Assembly: GCA_046757205.1 (NCBI GenBank) | Contig: JBHHXR010000151.1 | Location: 1-8,549 of the forward strand | Source: JBHHXR01 sp046757205 | GTDB taxonomy: Bacteria > Pseudomonadota > Alphaproteobacteria > Rhodobacterales > Rhodobacteraceae | Direction: 5' to 3' | DNA: 8,549 nucleotides | Shown: positions 6,011-8,549 of the stretch, piece by piece | Numbering within the stretch: position 1 is the stretch's first letter | Layout of the letters: every line of letters starts with the position of its first letter | The notes under the pieces: model-generated | What the model was told of the DNA's origin: nothing | The model's database searches: none | The model's input: the letters and a program-made list of their open reading frames with translations, nothing else | Position numbers and translations under genes: made by a program

Positions 6011-6567
6011 AGGAAATCGGTCCAGCTGTCGTGCAGGAAATTGGGCGGAAACTTGCGCCCGTTGTTCTGCAACTGCTCGGGCGACGGCCGGAGCGGGCGC
6101 TGGCGCAGGCTCATGCCCGCCTGTTTCAGCGTGCGCGAGCCCTTGCGCAGGTTGCAGTTGCCGCAGGCCGCGACGACGTTGTCCCAGGTGGTGCGGCCGC
6201 CGCGCGAACGCGGCACCACGTGATCGAAGGTCATCTCGCCGCCGGAGCCGCAGTACTGGCAGGAAAACTCGTCGCGCAGGAACAGGTTGAAGCGGGTGAA
6301 CGCCGCCGCCCGCGCCGGCCGGATGTATTCCTTCAGGACCACGACCGAGGGGATGCGGATCACGGTTGACGGCGAATGCACTTCCTCGTCGTATTCGGCG
6401 ATCACCAGGACGCGGTCGAGATAGGCCGCCTTGATCGCCTCCTGCCACGGCCAGACCGACAGCGGCAGATAAGAGAGCGGTCGGAAATCCGCGTTCAGCA
6501 CCAGCGCGGGGTGCTGGTGCACTCCGCCGGTGTTCCTCACGAAATTCGATACAAACGACCCGTCCAT
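5983..6567 (-). CDS. HNH endonuclease family protein
   Basis: This 194-residue protein of a conserved alphaproteobacterial HNH family starts with a lead region (HPALVLNADFRPLSY, about residues 19-33) shared by its members. The HNH core runs from about 96 to 145: zinc-binding C103-x-x-C106, catalytic-type D115-H116 in TFDHVVPRSRGG, N130 in TTWDN, then C135-x-x-C138 followed by NLRKG. The C-terminus (NFLHDSWTDFLYW) is also conserved. HNH domains cut DNA in a metal-dependent way. The cellular role of this family is not established and nothing here links it to restriction or a phage. The ATG at 6567 is the only in-frame ATG upstream of the conserved part, but its ribosome-binding site is poor (AAGGA abutting the start). 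The gene converges on dsbB. Confidence 0.9.
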   Translation of the reverse strand: MDGSFVSNFVRNTGGVHQHPALVLNADFRPLSYLPLSVWPWQEAIKAAYLDRVLVIAEYDEEVHSPSTVIRIPSVVVLKEYIRPARAAAFTRFNLFLRDEFSCQYCGSGGEMTFDHVVPRSRGGRTTWDNVVAACGNCNLRKGSRTLKQAGMSLRQRPLRPSPEQLQNNGRKFPPNFLHDSWTDFLYWDAELEA

Positions 6568-6610
6568 TTCCTTGCGCCACTTCGCCCACGCATACGCCCA
6601 TGCCCGGGGC

Positions 6611-6624
6611 GGGACAACCGTCCC
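6611..6624 (-). other. Small hairpin in the HNH gene 5' leader
   Basis: GGGAC (6611-6615) and GTCCC (6620-6624) form a 5-bp stem with a 4-nt loop. It lies between the predicted promoter and the HNH start codon, so it would be in the 5' untranslated RNA. A regulatory role is possible but unsupported. Confidence 0.3.
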
Positions 6625-6635
6625 GGCGATGGCGA

Positions 6636-6663
6636 ACTATATATCGCGCCGGGCGCGTGACAA
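6636..6663 (-). promoter_or_regulatory. Predicted sigma-70-type promoter for the HNH gene
   Basis: On the minus strand, TTGTCA (6663-6658) and TATAGT (6641-6636) are separated by 16 nt. Each matches the consensus in 5 of 6 positions. The short A+T-rich patch (CTATATAT) stands out in otherwise G+C-rich DNA. Transcription would start near 6629, leaving a leader of about 60 nt before the HNH start. Confidence 0.55.
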
Positions 6664-7022
6664 CCCCTCAATACCGGCCACAACTACTTGATGTGGCGCG
6701 AGACATCGCCAATGGGGCGCGCCGAACGCGTCTTGCAGGGCCGGTCCGGGGCGGCGGTCCATCCCGGCACGGCCTGCACGGCCGGTCTGGCACAAAAGGA
6801 TGGCAGGGAAATGGCAACGGCCCGGCGGCGGAACGGCACGTGATACTCCGCTGCGGCGGCGCCATGCCGCCGGTGTCCAGCCCGGCGCCCTGAGCAGTAA
6901 GTTCGCCGAGGAACATATTGAAGCCGGGCCGGATTTCATCTGGCCGATGGCGCCAGATCGAACTGTGTCCGCGACCCGGCCGGAAATGCCGTCGAATTCG
7001 CGGAGCCCCGGCTGCGGTATGG
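6664..7022. other. Intergenic region without a recognised gene
   Basis: With the promoter and leader, the gap between the HNH start and the esterase stop is 455 bp. Open frames exist on both strands, but none has a family motif and all look like by-products of high G+C. One stem is visible at 6938-6958 (ATCTGGC, 7-nt loop, GCCAGAT). It lies about 65 nt past the esterase stop and could end that operon's transcript, but it has no following U-run. I see no riboswitch, tRNA or IS end here. Confidence 0.45.
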
Positions 7023-7682
7023 CTAGCTGCCGAGCCTTTCCTGGATGAAGCCCAGCGCCATGCCTAGCGCCTCGGGCGCGATGCCGTGGCCCATGCCGCG
7101 GCTGACATGGGTGCGGACGTCGAACCCGGCCTGCTTCAGGGCGCTGGCCGCCTCGGCGAGCGAATCCGGCGGCACCACGTCGTCGCGGTCGCCATGCACC
7201 AGAAAGACCGGCGGGCGGCTGCACGTCTCAGCCGCCAGCGCCTTGGGGCGAAGCAGACGGCCGGAAAAGCCGACGATGCCGGCGAAGCTTTCGGCGCGGC
7301 GCGGCGCGATATGCAGGCACATCATGGTGCCCTGGGAAAACCCGAACAGAACGGTGCGGTCCGGCCTCACGCCCTCCGCCGACATGGCCTCGTCGAAATA
7401 CCGGTTCAGAAGATCCGCCGCGCGCAGCATGCCGGTGGCGGCCTCGGCCTCGGTCGAGCCGTCGAGCCAGGGGATAGGAAACCACTGGAAGCCGAACGGG
7501 TTCACGGTGCATTTCGAGGGCGCGTTGGGGGCGGCGAAAGCGGTGTCCGGCAGGTGCGGCGCCATGGCGTCGCCGATGGAAATCAGGTCGTTGCCGTCGG
7601 CGCCGTAGCCGTGGACGAAAATCACGAGGCTGTCGGCCGTACCGGATTTCGCCGCGCGGCGAGGCCCCTGCAGGTCTTTCAT
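7023..7682 (-). CDS. Alpha/beta-hydrolase carboxylesterase (phospholipase/carboxylesterase family, YpfH-like)
   Basis: This 219-residue cytoplasmic serine hydrolase of the small carboxylesterase/thioesterase-like family has no signal peptide. The oxyanion-loop region is VIFVHGYGADGNDLI (about 20-34). The catalytic triad reads S116 in GFSQG, D167 in HGDRDDVVP and H199 in GMGHG. FPIPWLDG (about 68-75) corresponds to the usual WF/D segment of this family. The natural substrate is not predictable; relatives hydrolyse short acyl esters and some act as protein thioesterases. The start overlaps the stop of the glycosylase gene by one base (TGATG), so translation is probably coupled and the three minus-strand genes form one operon. 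Confidence 0.88.
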   Translation of the reverse strand: MKDLQGPRRAAKSGTADSLVIFVHGYGADGNDLISIGDAMAPHLPDTAFAAPNAPSKCTVNPFGFQWFPIPWLDGSTEAEAATGMLRAADLLNRYFDEAMSAEGVRPDRTVLFGFSQGTMMCLHIAPRRAESFAGIVGFSGRLLRPKALAAETCSRPPVFLVHGDRDDVVPPDSLAEAASALKQAGFDVRTHVSRGMGHGIAPEALGMALGFIQERLGS

Positions 7683-8311
7683 CAGCGGATACCTTCCCGT
7701 CGTTTGGCGTGCCGGTAGTAGGCCCAGAGCAGGCGCGCCGCAACCGCCCGCCACGGGCTCCACGCGACCGCCATTTCGCGCAAGGCCTTCTCGGCAGGGC
7801 GCTCGTCGAGGCCGAAAAGGACACGCGCCGCCTCCTGCAACGCCAGATCGCCGGCGGCAAGCATGTCGGCGCGACCGAGCGAGAACATGGCGTAGATCTC
7901 GGCGGTCCAGACGCCGATCCCCTTGATCCGCACGAGTTTGGCGACGACCGCCTCGTCGGGCAGCGAGCGCAGCGCCGCGAAGTCGACGCCGCAGCGCGCC
8001 AGTTCCTTGGCGTAGCGGATTTTCGGCCGCGACAGGCCGCAGGCGCGCAGCGTGTCCTCCCGCGCTTCGGCGACAGCTTCTCGCTCGGTGGCGCCCGCCG
8101 CTTCCATTCGCGCCCAGATACCGTCGGCGGCGGCCACCGAAAGCTGCTGGCTGACGATGGCGTTCAGCAGCGGGCGAAAACCGTCGTCGCGCCGGCGCAG
8201 CGGCGGCAGGCCGGTTTGCTCCAGCGCTTCGGCGAAGCGCGTCTCGCGGCCGGCGAGCCAGGCGGCGCCTTCGGCTATGTCGTCGGCGGATTCGATGATG
8301 CGTCCGGTCAT
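7682..8311 (-). CDS. DNA-3-methyladenine glycosylase II-like (AlkA/HhH-GPD family)
   Basis: This 209-residue base-excision repair glycosylase removes alkylated bases such as 3-methyladenine. The helix-hairpin-helix is LVRIKGIGVWTAEIY (about 126-140; K130, G131, G133, W135), and the catalytic aspartate is D155 in AAGDLALQEA, in the usual place after the HhH. NAIVSQQLSV (about 50-59) is the conserved AlkA-type helix. It lacks the N-terminal domain of E. coli AlkA (282 residues) and corresponds to the shorter form common in alphaproteobacteria. It overlaps cobK upstream (ATGA, 4 bp) and the esterase downstream (1 bp). The mixed functions in this operon suggest shared transcription rather than a common pathway. 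Confidence 0.9.
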   Translation of the reverse strand: MTGRIIESADDIAEGAAWLAGRETRFAEALEQTGLPPLRRRDDGFRPLLNAIVSQQLSVAAADGIWARMEAAGATEREAVAEAREDTLRACGLSRPKIRYAKELARCGVDFAALRSLPDEAVVAKLVRIKGIGVWTAEIYAMFSLGRADMLAAGDLALQEAARVLFGLDERPAEKALREMAVAWSPWRAVAARLLWAYYRHAKRREGIR

Positions 8312-8549
8312 GGACGCCCCTGTTGCGCGATTTGCCCGATGCGCGCAAGTGCCTCGGCCACCGTGGCGACGGTTTCGCCGGCCGGCGGCGGCGGCCGCGA
8401 GACGATGACCACCGGCAGCCCGAGGCGGGCGGCGGCGGCAAGCTTGGCGCGGCCTTCGGCGCCGCCGGAATTGCGGGTGACGAGATGCGTGATGCCGTGG
8501 GCGCGCATCAGTTCCGCCTCGTGTTCGGCAGTGAAAGGCGGGCGGGCGG
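8308..8549 (-). CDS. cobK: Precorrin-6A reductase CobK (CbiJ family), C-terminal part
   Basis: Only the last 79 residues lie in the window; the gene continues past the right edge. The segment RPPFTAEHEAELMRAHGI, followed by HLVTRNSGG and AKLAAAARLGLPVVIVSRP, is the standard end of CobK/CbiJ, which reduces precorrin-6A with NADPH in cobalamin (B12) synthesis. The ATG at 8508 is internal, not the start, because the conserved sequence extends upstream of it without a stop. The stop overlaps the glycosylase start (ATGA). Other cob genes may lie beyond the window. Confidence 0.88.
   Translation of the reverse strand, partial: ARPPFTAEHEAELMRAHGITHLVTRNSGGAEGRAKLAAAARLGLPVVIVSRPPPPAGETVATVAEALARIGQIAQQGRP

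Noticed and set aside
5456..6601. Minus-strand frame of 381 codons over dsbB and HNH
   Set aside because: Rich in arginine, proline and alanine with no motif. dsbB and the HNH gene are both clearly real in other frames.
7023..8441. A 472-codon minus-strand fusion of the esterase with upstream sequence
   Set aside because: The part before ATG 7682 is an out-of-phase reading of the glycosylase gene and is R/A/P-rich. The true esterase starts at 7682 with a 1-bp overlap.
1..8549. CRISPR array or defence system
   Set aside because: No regularly spaced repeats, no cas genes, and the single HNH protein belongs to a stand-alone chromosomal family with no restriction or toxin partner beside it.

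Overview
The window looks like chromosomal DNA of an alphaproteobacterium. The evidence is high G+C with matching codon use on the right, an HNH protein of the alphaproteobacterial type, a DsbB/YqaA pair, an aerobic-type cobK end, and a trimethylamine N-oxide (TMAO) demethylase of the kind known from marine Roseobacters, SAR11 and Methylocella. No genus can be named from the sequence alone.

Left block (1 to about 4518), accessory in character. A short A+T-rich flank is followed by an IS110-family element of the IS1111 type (about 72-1431). Its DEDD transposase carries an in-frame TGA at codon 35 and is probably dead. The roughly 250 bp between the transposase stop and the right end is where IS1111-type elements encode their guide RNA (seekRNA/bridge RNA). 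I can fold a hairpin there (1247-1310) whose internal loop has two 10-nt strands: one is identical to the left junction of this copy and the other nearly identical to its right end. Directly after the element comes the C-terminal membrane domain of a betaine/TMAO-type ABC permease, then, overlapping it by 4 bp, a complete 789-residue TMAO demethylase (Tdm: DUF1989 zinc domain plus GcvT-like folate domain). The pair reads as an import-and-demethylation unit (TMAO to dimethylamine plus formaldehyde, captured on tetrahydrofolate). Its upstream partners (binding protein, ATPase, permease N-terminus) are lost, displaced or outside the window.

Boundary (4519-4959). There is no recognisable gene except a complete tRNA-Leu(CAA) on the minus strand whose 3' end faces the left block. 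Base composition rises across this boundary, so the tRNA may mark the edge of an acquired segment, but no attachment repeat is visible.

Right block (4960-8549), housekeeping in character. A YqaA/DedA-like membrane protein and DsbB form a tight plus-strand pair. DsbB runs 28 bp into a convergent HNH endonuclease gene, which has a good candidate promoter. After a 455-bp gap with no recognisable gene, a minus-strand operon of overlapping genes runs from the window edge: cobK (partial), an AlkA-like DNA glycosylase and a small serine carboxylesterase.

The most interesting points are the guide-RNA/junction match in the IS1111-type element and the IS-abutted TMAO locus. I found no wholly new system.
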